Of a stretch of 64,000 nucleotides of DNA, positions 25,106 to 33,190 are shown piece after piece. Position numbers and translations under genes: made by a program. Origin of the DNA: Kocuria dechangensis (GTDB lineage Bacteria; Actinomycetota; Actinomycetes; Actinomycetales; Micrococcaceae); contig NZ_BMEQ01000014.1 in the NCBI RefSeq assembly GCF_014636775.1, forward strand, positions 47,286-111,285. The letters run 5' to 3'. Positions within the stretch are counted from its first letter, which is position 1, and every line of letters begins with the position of its first letter. A model generated the notes under the pieces. That model was not told where the DNA came from. It did no database searches and saw only the letters and a program-made list of their open reading frames with translations.

Positions 25106-26355
25106 TTCTTCAGTCTAGTGCGGGCACCCCGCGGACGCAGAACCACCAGGTTGTCCACGTGGACCAGCTCCCGGCTGTAGTCGTCGCCCAGCTCCTCGGC
25201 CAGGACGGAGGTGGACTTGCCGAGCATCGGGGGGATCTCCTCGGAGGAGTAGTTGCTCAGCCCGTGGGCGATCTCCTTGCCCTCGGGGTCGCGCAGCGAC
25301 ACGGGCTCCCCCGCCTCGAAGGTCCCGGACACCCCGATGACGCCGGCGGCGAGCAGGGAGTTGCGGTCGCGGATCGCGGCGACCGCGCCCTCGTCCAGGG
25401 TCAGGGACCCCTTGATGTCCGCGAGGTGGGCCAGCCACAGCAGCCGCACGTTGCGGCGACCGCCCGAGGCGGCGAACCACGTGCCGACGTCCTCGCCGTC
25501 CAGCGCCCGGTTGATGTTCTCCGCCGAGGTCACCAGGGCGGGGATGCCCGACGCCGCGGCGATCCGGGCGGCCTGGACCTTGGTCACCATGCCGCCGGAG
25601 CCGACCCCGGCCCGGCCGACGGAGCCGATCTGCACGCCCTCGAGGTCCTTGATGGGGTCCTTGACCTCCGGGATCCGCTCCCCGCCCTTGCGGGGGTCCT
25701 TGGTGTAGAGGGCGTCGACGTCGGAGAGCAGCAGCAGGACGTCGGCCTTGATGAGGTGGGCGATCAGGGCGGCGATCCGGTCGTTGTCCCCGAACTTGAT
25801 CTCCTGGCTGGAGACGGCGTCGTTCTCGTTGACGATGGGGAGCACCCCGAAGTCGAGCAGCCGCTCGATCTGGCGGTGGGTGTTCTTGTAGTGGGACCGG
25901 CGCATGAGGTCCTCGGCGGTGACCAGCACCTGGCCCACCGTGACGCCGAAGCGGGCGAAGGACTCGATGTAGCGGCCCATGAGCAGGCCCTGCCCCACGG
26001 CGGCGGCGGCCTGCTTGCCGGCCAGGTTCTTGGGCCGCCGGGACAGGCCCAGGGGCGCCAGGCCGGCGGTGATCGCGCCCGAGGACACGAAGACCAGCTC
26101 CAGGCCGCGGGCCTTCGCCCCGCCGAGGGCGTCCACGATCATCCGGACGGCCTGCTCGTCGATGGAGCTCTCGATCGAGGTCAGCGACGACGAGCCGACC
26201 TTGATCACCACCCGGTGGGCGCGCGGGATGTCCTCTCGGCGCTCGATCGGGCTGCGCCGGTTCTTGCCCCGGTTCTCGCTGCTCAGCTGGATCGCGGACT
26301 TCGTCGCGACCTCCTCCAGCTTCTCGACGTCGATCTCGTGGGTCTGGTCGGTCAT
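25102..26355 (-). CDS. proB: glutamate 5-kinase with PUA domain
   Basis: The 417-residue enzyme phosphorylates glutamate as the first and feedback-inhibited step of proline synthesis. The amino-acid-kinase core starts at RVVIKVGSSSLTS and includes FVSSGAITAGL, IVNENDAVSSQEIKFGDNDRI and GSGGMVTKVQAARIAAASG. A C-terminal PUA RNA-binding-type domain follows (GSLTLDEGAVAAIRDRNSLLAAGVIGVSG). A 45-residue N-terminal extension is unusual and may be disordered. It overlaps proA by 4 bases. Confidence 0.95.
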   Translation of the reverse strand: MTDQTHEIDVEKLEEVATKSAIQLSSENRGKNRRSPIERREDIPRAHRVVIKVGSSSLTSIESSIDEQAVRMIVDALGGAKARGLELVFVSSGAITAGLAPLGLSRRPKNLAGKQAAAAVGQGLLMGRYIESFARFGVTVGQVLVTAEDLMRRSHYKNTHRQIERLLDFGVLPIVNENDAVSSQEIKFGDNDRIAALIAHLIKADVLLLLSDVDALYTKDPRKGGERIPEVKDPIKDLEGVQIGSVGRAGVGSGGMVTKVQAARIAAASGIPALVTSAENINRALDGEDVGTWFAASGGRRNVRLLWLAHLADIKGSLTLDEGAVAAIRDRNSLLAAGVIGVSGTFEAGEPVSLRDPEGKEIAHGLSNYSSEEIPPMLGKSTSVLAEELGDDYSRELVHVDNLVVLRPRGARTRLKK

Positions 26356-26400
26356 CCTCTTCGTCGTCCTCCTCGGTCGGGTCCGGGCGTCGGTCGGTGG

Positions 26401-26466
26401 TGTCGGATCAGGTGTGTCGGATCGGGCGCTGTCAGGTCAATGATGTCGGATCAGGTGTGCCGGATC
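26401..26466. repeat. direct repeat in the obg-proB spacer
   Basis: TGTCGGATCAGGTGTG occurs at 26401-26416 and again at 26444-26459, each followed closely by a shorter CGGATC copy. It lies at the end of obgE, with no evident coding role. Confidence 0.55.
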
Positions 26467-28021
26467 AGTCGGTGGTCCCCGTGTCGGCGGCGCGGCGGGC
26501 ATCGACGGACTCCGTCCACACCCCGGCCTCGCGCTCGGCCTCGAGCTCGGCGCGGGCGGCGGCCTTGGCCTCCTTGCGCTCCTGGTACTGCTGGCGCTTC
26601 TGCTCGCGGGTGGGGCGGTCGATGTCCGCGAAGCGCAGGTCGGTGCCGCGGGGCCCGGCCAGCAGCTCGGCGCCGCCGACCATCGTGGGCTCCCAGTCGA
26701 AGACCACGCCGTTGTCCTCGGGGCCGATCAGCACGGCGTCGCCGGGGCGGGCGCCCTTCTTGAACAGCTCCGTCTCCACGCCGAGCTTCGCCAGCCGGTC
26801 GGCGAGGTAGCCCACGGCCTCCTCGTTGTTGAAGTCGGTCTGCAGGATCCAGCGGTCGGGCTTGTCCCCCCGCACGTGCCACAGCGGCTCGAGGTTGCGC
26901 TCCTCACGGGTGATCGTGAACTCGGGTCCGCGCACGCCCTTGGGGCGCAGGACCACCCGCGGGGGCACGGACTGCGCGGGCAGGGCCTCGCGGGCCTCCC
27001 GTACGACCTCGGCCATGGCGAAGGTCAGTGCGCGCAGCCCCTCGTGGGAGGCGGTGGAGATCTCGAAGACGCGGTAGCCGCGGGACTCCAGCTCCGGGCG
27101 CACGAAGTCGGCGAGCTCCCGGGCCTCGGGGACGTCGATCTTGTTCAGGGCCACGAGGCGCGGGCGCTCGTTGAGGGGGATCGCTCCCCCGCCGTCGAGC
27201 CGGCCGTCCACCGCGTAGTTCGCCAGCTCCGCCTCGATGGTCTCGAGGTCGGAGATCGGGTCGCGGCCGGGCTCGAGGGTCGCGCAGTCCAGCACGTGCA
27301 CCAGCGCGGCGCAGCGCTCGACGTGGCGCAGGAACTCCAGGCCCAGGCCCTTGCCCTCGGACGCGCCCGGGATCAGCCCGGGGACGTCGGCGACGGTGTA
27401 GCGGACGTCCCCGGCCTCGACCACGCCGAGGTTGGGGACGAGCGTGGTGAAGGGGTAGTCGGCGATCTTGGGCCGGGCGGCGCTGATGGCCGCGATCAGG
27501 CTCGACTTGCCGGCGGAGGGGTACCCCACCAGGGCGACGTCGGCGATGGACTTGAGCTCCAGCACGATCTCGCGGCTCTCGCCGGGCGTGCCCAGCAGCG
27601 CGAACCCGGGGGCCTTGCGCTTGACCGAGGCCAGCGCCGCGTTGCCCAGGCCGCCGTGGCCGCCGGCGGCCGCGACGTACTCCGCGCCCGCGCCCACGAG
27701 GTCGGCCAGGACGTTGCCGTCCTGGTCCTTGACCACGGTGCCGTCCGGCACGGAGAGGACGAGGTCCTCCCCCTTGTGGCCGTGGCGCATGTCGCCCTTG
27801 CCGGGCCCGCCGTTCTCGGCCGAGCGGTGGGGGGCGTGGTGGTAGTTGAGCAGGGTGGTGGTCTGCCCGTCCACGCGCAGGATGACGCTGCCCCCGTTGC
27901 CCCCGTTGCCGCCGTCCGGGCCGCCGAGCGGCTTGAACTTCTCGCGGAGGATGGACACGCAGCCGTGCCCGCCGGCACCGCCGGAGACGTGCAGGACGAC
28001 GCGGTCTACGAAACTGGCCAC
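26465..28021 (-). CDS. obgE: Obg GTPase
   Basis: The 518-residue protein has the three Obg parts. The Gly-rich Obg domain is at about residues 1-158 ([28 protein letters not shown]). The G domain has the P-loop [14 protein letters not shown], switch region [22 protein letters not shown] and NKIDVPEA. The C-terminal OCT domain ([26 protein letters not shown]) is followed by a charged tail of about 70 residues. Obg binds the 50S subunit and ppGpp and is essential for ribosome assembly. GTG 28021 has AGGAG 6 bases upstream. A strong terminator separates it from rpmA, so it has its own promoter region despite the conserved order. Confidence 0.97.
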   Translation of the reverse strand: MASFVDRVVLHVSGGAGGHGCVSILREKFKPLGGPDGGNGGNGGSVILRVDGQTTTLLNYHHAPHRSAENGGPGKGDMRHGHKGEDLVLSVPDGTVVKDQDGNVLADLVGAGAEYVAAAGGHGGLGNAALASVKRKAPGFALLGTPGESREIVLELKSIADVALVGYPSAGKSSLIAAISAARPKIADYPFTTLVPNLGVVEAGDVRYTVADVPGLIPGASEGKGLGLEFLRHVERCAALVHVLDCATLEPGRDPISDLETIEAELANYAVDGRLDGGGAIPLNERPRLVALNKIDVPEARELADFVRPELESRGYRVFEISTASHEGLRALTFAMAEVVREAREALPAQSVPPRVVLRPKGVRGPEFTITREERNLEPLWHVRGDKPDRWILQTDFNNEEAVGYLADRLAKLGVETELFKKGARPGDAVLIGPEDNGVVFDWEPTMVGGAELLAGPRGTDLRFADIDRPTREQKRQQYQERKEAKAAARAELEAEREAGVWTESVDARRAADTGTTD

Positions 28022-28072
28022 GGGGGACTCCTCTGATGATCAACGGTCGGGCCCACGGGGGGCCGCTTAAAA

Positions 28073-28111
28073 CTGTAGAGGGCGGGCGCTGGACGCACCC
28101 ACCCTCTACAG
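28073..28111 (-). terminator. terminator of rplU-rpmA
   Basis: A perfect 10-base outer stem (28073-28082 with 28102-28111), with further pairing inside, is followed on the minus strand by TTTTAA. Two more hairpins (28125-28150 and 28152-28170) lie between it and the rpmA stop codon. Confidence 0.85.
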
Positions 28112-28176
28112 ATCAGACATGGGTGGTGCGGGTCCGGGAGGACCCGCACCGGGGCCGGTGGCACCGGCCCTGGGGA

Positions 28177-28434
28177 CTACTCGGCGGCAGCCTGGATGTT
28201 GACGACCTTGCGGCCGCGCCGCGTGCCGAACTCGACCTGGCCGGCGGCCAGGGCGAAGAGGGTGTCGTCGCCACCGCGGCCGACGTTCTGGCCCGGGTGG
28301 AAGTGGGTGCCGCGCTGCCGGACGAGGATCTCGCCGGCGTTGACGGTCTGGCCGCCGAAGCGCTTCACGCCGAGGTACTGGGGGTTGGAGTCGCGGCCGT
28401 TGCGAGTGGAGCTCGCGCCCTTCTTGTGTGCCAT
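28177..28434 (-). CDS. rpmA: 50S ribosomal protein L27
   Basis: The 85-residue protein is standard L27. [19 protein letters not shown] at the N-terminus reaches the peptidyl-transferase centre, and [23 protein letters not shown] and [18 protein letters not shown] follow. It lacks the N-terminal cleavage extension seen in Firmicutes. It follows rplU after 48 bases and is co-transcribed with it. Confidence 0.98.
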   Translation of the reverse strand: MAHKKGASSTRNGRDSNPQYLGVKRFGGQTVNAGEILVRQRGTHFHPGQNVGRGGDDTLFALAAGQVEFGTRRGRKVVNIQAAAE

Positions 28435-28482
28435 GGGGTGTGCCTACCTTCGTATTAAGACTGGACGGGGAAACCGGGCCGA

Positions 28483-28794
28483 TCAGGCGCCGATGCCGGT
28501 CACCTTCACGGTGGTCAGCTCGGCACGGAAGCCCTGGCGCTTCTTGTAGCCGGTCTTGTTCTTGAACTTCTGGATGGAGATCTTCGGACCACGGAGGTTC
28601 TCGACGATCTCGGCCGTGACCTTGGTGCTGGCCAGGGTCTTGGCATCCGAGGTGATCTTGTCCCCGTCGACCAGCAGCAGGGCAGGAAGCTCAATGGTGC
28701 TGCCTACTCCGCCGGCGACGCGGTCAAGGGTAACGAGGTCTCCGACGGAAACCTTTTCCTGGCGGCCGCCAGCGCGGACAATCGCGTACACCAC
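28483..28794 (-). CDS. rplU: 50S ribosomal protein L21
   Basis: The 103-residue protein is L21: [38 protein letters not shown] and the C-terminal [28 protein letters not shown] at 28794 gives the standard length; an ATG at 28821 would add nine residues (TSREVSSQV) not normally found. L21 binds 23S rRNA near helix 46-80 junctions early in assembly. Confidence 0.96.
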   Translation of the reverse strand: MVYAIVRAGGRQEKVSVGDLVTLDRVAGGVGSTIELPALLLVDGDKITSDAKTLASTKVTAEIVENLRGPKISIQKFKNKTGYKKRQGFRAELTTVKVTGIGA

Positions 28795-29008
28795 TTGGGA
28801 ACTCACTTCTCTCGACGTCATGTGTAAACATTTTGGGTCGAGCGCATACCTGTCAGGACCAACGACGTTGAAGCGAGCTGTCGGTGACCGGGCCGTGGGA
28901 CGGAGCCGTGGTCAGCGCAGGTTCGCCGCAATTCAGGAACTGCACCCGCATGTGCCGCCAGGTGGGGTGTTGAGTTTGAACACGCGCGCACCGGCATGGC
29001 ACCGAAGA
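28795..29008. other. rplU leader and promoter spacer
   Basis: This 214-base gap has no gene. On the minus strand a CTGACA with a 17-base spacer to AAATGT is a weak promoter candidate before rplU. The stretch is clearly lower in GC than its surroundings, as expected for a ribosomal-protein promoter region. Confidence 0.4.
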
Positions 29009-30535
29009 TCAAGAGTACTCGATCGCGACAACCCCCGGCAAACGGCTCGCCGCGGCCGGCGCGGCGAAGAAGTCCCGCTCGAGTGCGCACGCCTCCAGGA
29101 ACACCTCCCGCATCCGCTCCCGCACGGCCGGGCCCGCGTCCCGCGCGGCCTGATCCAGCAGCCGCCGGGCGGTGCGCGTGGCCTCCTGGAAGCCCTCGTC
29201 CGCGTAGGTCGCGAGCCAGTCGGCGTAGGGGTGCGCGGCGGCGTCAGAGCGGCGGGCCAGCTCCTGCAGGTGCCGCCCCACGTCCGCGTAGACCCAGTAG
29301 CAGGGCAGCACGGCGGCCAGGCCCACGGGGTACGGCTCCGCCGCCGTGGCCGCCAGCAGGAACGTGGTGTAGCGCCGCGTCACCTCCCCGGCGGGCGCGC
29401 CGGCCCCCTCCAGCCCCGCGTGCCGGAGCCGGGCCCGGTGCAGCTGGGCCTCCGTCTCCGTGCAGGACACGGCCCCGGCCGCGAAGAAGGACCGGGCCTC
29501 CTCCGCCGGGGCCCGGGCGGCGAGCGCGGCCAGCGCCCGGCTGTAGCCGTCGAGGTACTGCAGGTCCTGGTCGAGGTAGGCCAGGAACCGCTCCGGCTCC
29601 AGGCCCCCGTCGCCGAGCCGGCGGACGAACTCCAGCTCCTCGATCTCCCGCCGCACCGGCGCGGAGACCTCCCACAGCTCGTCGCTGAACCGCTCGGGCA
29701 CGGTCCCCCACGTCTCGAGCGCCTCCTGGACGTGGTGGAAGTGGTGCACGGGCCCGCTGCCGTGGCCGACCTCCAGCTCCGCGGAGCGCTCGAGGGCGCC
29801 GCGGAGCCAGCCGCGGGCGATCCGCAGGCTCCTGGCCCAGTCCCCGTGCCGCACCTGGAGGGTGGCCAGGGCCGACGAGAGGGAGCACCCCGTGCCGTGG
29901 GAGTTGTCGGTGGGCACGCGGGCGCCGTCGAACGCCACGAGCGGCTCCGGGGACTCCGGCCCCACGAGGGCGTCGGGGGTCCGGTCCCCGGCCAGGTGCC
30001 CGCCCTTCACCAGCACGAGCGTCCCGTGCTCCCGGGCCACCCGGTGGCCCTGCGCGAGGGCCTCCTCCCACGACGACGCCAGGGCGTCCCCGGCGAGCAC
30101 GGCCAGCTCCTGGAGGTTGGGGGTGACGAGGTCGGCCAGGCCGAGCACCGCGCGCAGGGCGTCCTCGGCGTCGGGCTCGAGCAGCCGCCCGCCCGACGTC
30201 GCCACCATCACGGGGTCGAGCACCACGACGGGCGGCCGGTGCCGGCCCAGCCACCCGGCGACGGCCTCGATGACCGGCACGGAGCCGAGCATGCCGATCT
30301 TGACGGCGTCGATCTCGACGTCGTCGGAGACGGCGTCCAGCTGGGCGGTGAGGAAATCGGCGGGCGGGACGTGCACGGAGCGCACGCCCTCGGTGTTCTG
30401 GGCGACGAGCGCCGTCACGGCGCTCATCCCGTAGCCGCCCATCGCCGCGATCGACTTCAGGTCGGCGTGCTGCCCGGCGCCGCCGGTGGGGTCCGTCCCG
30501 GCGATCGCCAGCACGCGGGGCACGCGGGCGCTCAT
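29009..30535 (-). CDS. bifunctional HMP(-P) kinase / aminopyrimidine aminohydrolase (ThiD-TenA fusion)
   Basis: The 508-residue protein joins two thiamine enzymes. Residues 1-270 are ThiD, which phosphorylates hydroxymethylpyrimidine twice: AIAGTDPTGGAGQHADLKSI, VVLDPVMVATSGG, LVKGGHL and DNSHGTGCSLSSALA. Residues about 290-508 are a TenA domain, which hydrolyses degraded thiamine or aminopyrimidine: ELEFVRRLGDG, FLAYLDQDLQYLDGYSRAL and the Cys-containing LPCYWVYADVG. The fusion couples salvage to phosphorylation, as in yeast Thi20 relatives. The ATG overlaps the thiE stop by 4 bases. It is the third gene of a TPP-riboswitch operon. Confidence 0.93.
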   Translation of the reverse strand: MSARVPRVLAIAGTDPTGGAGQHADLKSIAAMGGYGMSAVTALVAQNTEGVRSVHVPPADFLTAQLDAVSDDVEIDAVKIGMLGSVPVIEAVAGWLGRHRPPVVVLDPVMVATSGGRLLEPDAEDALRAVLGLADLVTPNLQELAVLAGDALASSWEEALAQGHRVAREHGTLVLVKGGHLAGDRTPDALVGPESPEPLVAFDGARVPTDNSHGTGCSLSSALATLQVRHGDWARSLRIARGWLRGALERSAELEVGHGSGPVHHFHHVQEALETWGTVPERFSDELWEVSAPVRREIEELEFVRRLGDGGLEPERFLAYLDQDLQYLDGYSRALAALAARAPAEEARSFFAAGAVSCTETEAQLHRARLRHAGLEGAGAPAGEVTRRYTTFLLAATAAEPYPVGLAAVLPCYWVYADVGRHLQELARRSDAAAHPYADWLATYADEGFQEATRTARRLLDQAARDAGPAVRERMREVFLEACALERDFFAAPAAASRLPGVVAIEYS

Positions 30536-31212
30536 GCGACCACCCCGGCGGGCAGGCCGTGGAAGGCGCGCAGGTAGCGTCCCGCGGCGGCCCCCGGGTC
30601 GGGGTCGGCGCAGATCCCGGAGACCACGGCGAGGCCCGCGGCGCCGGCGGCGCGCAGGCCGGGGGCGTCCTCGACGCGCACCCCGCCGATCGCCAGGCAC
30701 GGCAGGGACGTGCGGGACGCGGCGCGGCCGAAGCCCTCGACGCCCAGCGGCTCCGGGTGGTCCGGCTTGGTGCGGGTGGCGCGCACGGCGCCGACGCCGA
30801 GGTAGTCCACGGTGCCGGCGGGCAGCGCGGCGGCGGCGGCGAGCTCCTCGTCCGTGGCGGCGCTGAGGCCGAGCACGGCCTCCGGGCCGCAGATCCGGCG
30901 GGCCAGCTCCACGGGCAGGTCCGATTGACCCACGTGCACGCCGGCCACCGGGGCGCCGGCCGCGCGGGCGGCGAGGTAGACGTCGGCCCGGTCGTCCACG
31001 AGCACCGGCACGTCGCGGCCCACCCGCTCGGCGACCGCGACGAGCAGTGCGACCAGGTCCCGGGCGGAGGCGCTCTTCTCGCGGACCTGGACCATGCCGG
31101 CGCCACCGGCCACGGCGGCCGCGACGACGTCGGGCACGGTCCGGGGCGCGCTGAGCGCGGCGTCGGTGACGAGGTGCAGGGCGAGGGCCGAGGGATCGAG
31201 ACGGCGGCTCAT
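30532..31212 (-). CDS. thiE: thiamine-phosphate synthase
   Basis: The 226-residue TIM-barrel enzyme joins HMP-PP and thiazole phosphate to thiamine phosphate. Motifs are [73 protein letters not shown] and [22 protein letters not shown]. It overlaps thiM and the thiD-tenA gene by 4 bases on each side, so the three are coupled. Confidence 0.96.
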   Translation of the reverse strand: MSRRLDPSALALHLVTDAALSAPRTVPDVVAAAVAGGAGMVQVREKSASARDLVALLVAVAERVGRDVPVLVDDRADVYLAARAAGAPVAGVHVGQSDLPVELARRICGPEAVLGLSAATDEELAAAAALPAGTVDYLGVGAVRATRTKPDHPEPLGVEGFGRAASRTSLPCLAIGGVRVEDAPGLRAAGAAGLAVVSGICADPDPGAAAGRYLRAFHGLPAGVVA

Positions 31213-32084
31213 CGGGCGCCCTCCTCGCGCGACAGCCCGGCCCGGGCGGCGACCTCCTCGGAGGTCAGGGCGTGCAGCCGGTCGAGCAGGGCCACGGCGA
31301 AGGAGCCGGGACCGGAGGACCCTGCCGCGGCGTCCTCGGCGGCGAGGGTGTAGACGGTCGTCGCGGCGAGCGCGGCGGCGGCCGGATCCTCCCGGACGGC
31401 GGTGAAGGCGGCCATCAGCGCCCCGAGGGCACAGCCGCCCCCGGTGACCTTCGTGAGCAGGGGCGTGCCGTGCGGGACCCGCACCACCGTGCCGTCAGCG
31501 GCGCGCACGAGGTCGACCGGCCCGGACACGGCCACGGCGCACCCGGTGCGGGCGGAGAGCTCGGCGGCGGCGTCCCGGGCGGCGTCGACGTCGTCGGTCG
31601 CGTCCGTGCCCCTCCCGCCGGCGCCCCCGGCGAGGCCGATCACCTCGGAGGCGTTGCCGCGCACGAGGGCGGGGCGGAAGTCGAGCAGCCCGCGGGCGAG
31701 GGCGGTGCGCACGGGCAGCGCGCCCACGGCCACGGGGTCGAGGACCCACGCCCGGCCGGCGCGCCGGCGGGCGGCCACGGCCTCGTAGGCGGCGCCGCGC
31801 TGCTCGGCGGTGGGGGTCCCGGTGTTGACCAGGAGGCCGTCGGCGAGCTCGGCGAAGACCCCGCCCTCCCCCTGGATGTCGGTCATGGCCGGGGACGCGC
31901 CCACGGCCAGGAGGACGTTGGCGGTGAAGTTGGTGACGACCCAGTTGGTGATGCACTGCACCAGGGGCACGGCGGTGCGCAGGTCGTCGAGGGCCCCGGC
32001 GGCGTCCTCGGCCAGCGCCGGGTCCGGCGGCGCGAGGGCGACCCCTTCCGGGGGGCGGGCGGACGTGGAGACGGCATCGCGCAT
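31209..32084 (-). CDS. thiM: hydroxyethylthiazole kinase
   Basis: The 291-residue ribokinase-fold enzyme phosphorylates salvaged hydroxyethylthiazole. Visible motifs are [59 protein letters not shown] and the anion-hole/catalytic Cys loop [16 protein letters not shown]. With ThiE and ThiD-TenA it forms a salvage operon; no thiC or thiG is present here. Its leader carries a TPP riboswitch. Confidence 0.96.
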   Translation of the reverse strand: MRDAVSTSARPPEGVALAPPDPALAEDAAGALDDLRTAVPLVQCITNWVVTNFTANVLLAVGASPAMTDIQGEGGVFAELADGLLVNTGTPTAEQRGAAYEAVAARRRAGRAWVLDPVAVGALPVRTALARGLLDFRPALVRGNASEVIGLAGGAGGRGTDATDDVDAARDAAAELSARTGCAVAVSGPVDLVRAADGTVVRVPHGTPLLTKVTGGGCALGALMAAFTAVREDPAAAALAATTVYTLAAEDAAAGSSGPGSFAVALLDRLHALTSEEVAARAGLSREEGAR

Positions 32085-32089
32085 TGCGA

Positions 32090-32170
32090 CATCCCTTCGC
32101 TAGTACTGACTAGATCAGGTTCAACGGGTGTGTTCTCAGCCGATCGGGCGGCACCCCGTGTCACGAGTCC
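32090..32170 (-). promoter_or_regulatory. TPP (THI-box) riboswitch
   Basis: On the minus strand the leader reads GGGGTGCC, GGCTGAGA (core CTGAGA at 32139-32134), ACCCGTTGAACCTGATC and TAGTACTAGCGAAGGGA, the invariant blocks of the thiamine pyrophosphate aptamer in order. It ends about 8 bases before the thiM start codon. GGGA of the aptamer's last block is close enough to serve as the ribosome binding site, which suggests translational control. Confidence 0.97.
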
Positions 32171-32205
32171 TGCCAGTCTAGCGGCCGTCGCCGCCGGTCA
32201 GGGCC

Positions 32206-32928
32206 TCAGAACATGCCGTTGGCGTGCGCCATCCGGTCCGGCACCGGCTGGACGACCGCCCAGTGCTCCACGATCCGGCCGGTGTCCAGGCGCCACAGGT
32301 CGTAGCAGGCCACGGTCCGGCCCGGGTCCTCCGCCGCGGCGCCCTCGGCCACGGTCAGCACGAAGTTCCCCTCGCCGACCACCCGGCGCAGCCGCCGGTA
32401 CGCCGGGCGCGGCGTGTCCGCCGCCCCGAGGGCGTGGTCGACGTACCCCTCGACGGACACGTGGTCCTGGACGACGTGGGCGTCCCCGCCGATGAGCGCC
32501 GCCTCGACCCACTCGGCCGCGATCGTCTTGTTGTCGTGCGTGCGCTCGTGGTCCGTGACCGCGGTCGGGCCGTCCAGCTGGGGCCGGGCGCCGTCCGGGC
32601 CGCTGCGCAGCGGCTCCATCGCGTCCCAGTGCTCGGCGATCCGCCCGTCCTCCACCCGGAAGAGGTCGAAGGCGGCCAGCGGCTCGGGGCCCAGGCCCTC
32701 GTAGACGGCGTGGACGGCCACCATCCCGTGGTCCTCGAGCACCCTGACCAGGTCGACCCGGAAGCCCTCGGGGAGGTGCTCGATGAAGCCTCGGAGGCCC
32801 TCGCGCCCGTCCGGTGCGAACGGCGAGTGCTGCCTGAAGTCCTCCGTGTAGTAGCGGTCCACGGCCGACGGGTCGCGGCGCTCGAAGAGGTCGGCGCCGG
32901 CGGTGCGGATGGTGTCTGCGCTGGTCAT
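32206..32928 (-). CDS. tandem SnoaL-like (NTF2-fold) protein
   Basis: The 240-residue product contains two SnoaL-like units. The first (about 1-115) has RYYTEDFRQHSPFAPDGREGLRGFI, VHAVYEG and FDLFRVEDGRIAEHWDAMEPL. The second (about 130-240) has EGYVDHALGAADTPRPAYRRL and YDLWRLDTGRIVEHWAVVQPVP. The motif DGRIAEHWD/TGRIVEHWA at the end of each is typical of this fold, which is used by polyketide cyclases, isomerases and many proteins of unknown activity. It has no signal peptide and no clear partner gene. Substrate unknown. Confidence 0.85.
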   Translation of the reverse strand: MTSADTIRTAGADLFERRDPSAVDRYYTEDFRQHSPFAPDGREGLRGFIEHLPEGFRVDLVRVLEDHGMVAVHAVYEGLGPEPLAAFDLFRVEDGRIAEHWDAMEPLRSGPDGARPQLDGPTAVTDHERTHDNKTIAAEWVEAALIGGDAHVVQDHVSVEGYVDHALGAADTPRPAYRRLRRVVGEGNFVLTVAEGAAAEDPGRTVACYDLWRLDTGRIVEHWAVVQPVPDRMAHANGMF

Positions 32929-33060
32929 GGCGATGCTCCCTGGAACGGGAGGCCGCTCGCCCGGCCGGGCGGCAGGGTCCGTCGGCCTGCACTCGTGTGG
33001 TGCTCCCCACGGTACGCGCCGCTCGCGCGCGCGGACAGATGCACGGACGGGAACGCGGCT

Positions 33061-33130
33061 CGTGTGACGAGGCCCCGGGGACGGGCCCGTGCGACGGGGC
33101 CCGTGCGACGAGGCCCGTGCGACGAGGCCC
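33061..33130. repeat. tandem 14-15-base repeats in the SnoaL-rne spacer
   Basis: CGTGCGACGAGGCC-type units occur four times between 33061 and 33130, two of them exact. They are non-coding and lie upstream of the two-domain SnoaL gene, beyond the end of rne. Confidence 0.65.
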
Positions 33131-33139
33131 GGGAACGGC

Positions 33140-33172
33140 GGAGGGCCCCGACCGTGCCGGTCGGGGCCCTCC
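33140..33172 (-). terminator. terminator of the RNase E/G gene
   Basis: A perfect 14-base stem (33140-33153 with 33159-33172) with a 5-base loop starts 18 bases after the stop codon. Confidence 0.8.
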
Positions 33173-33190
33173 TGTGCCGTGCGGGCGGGC

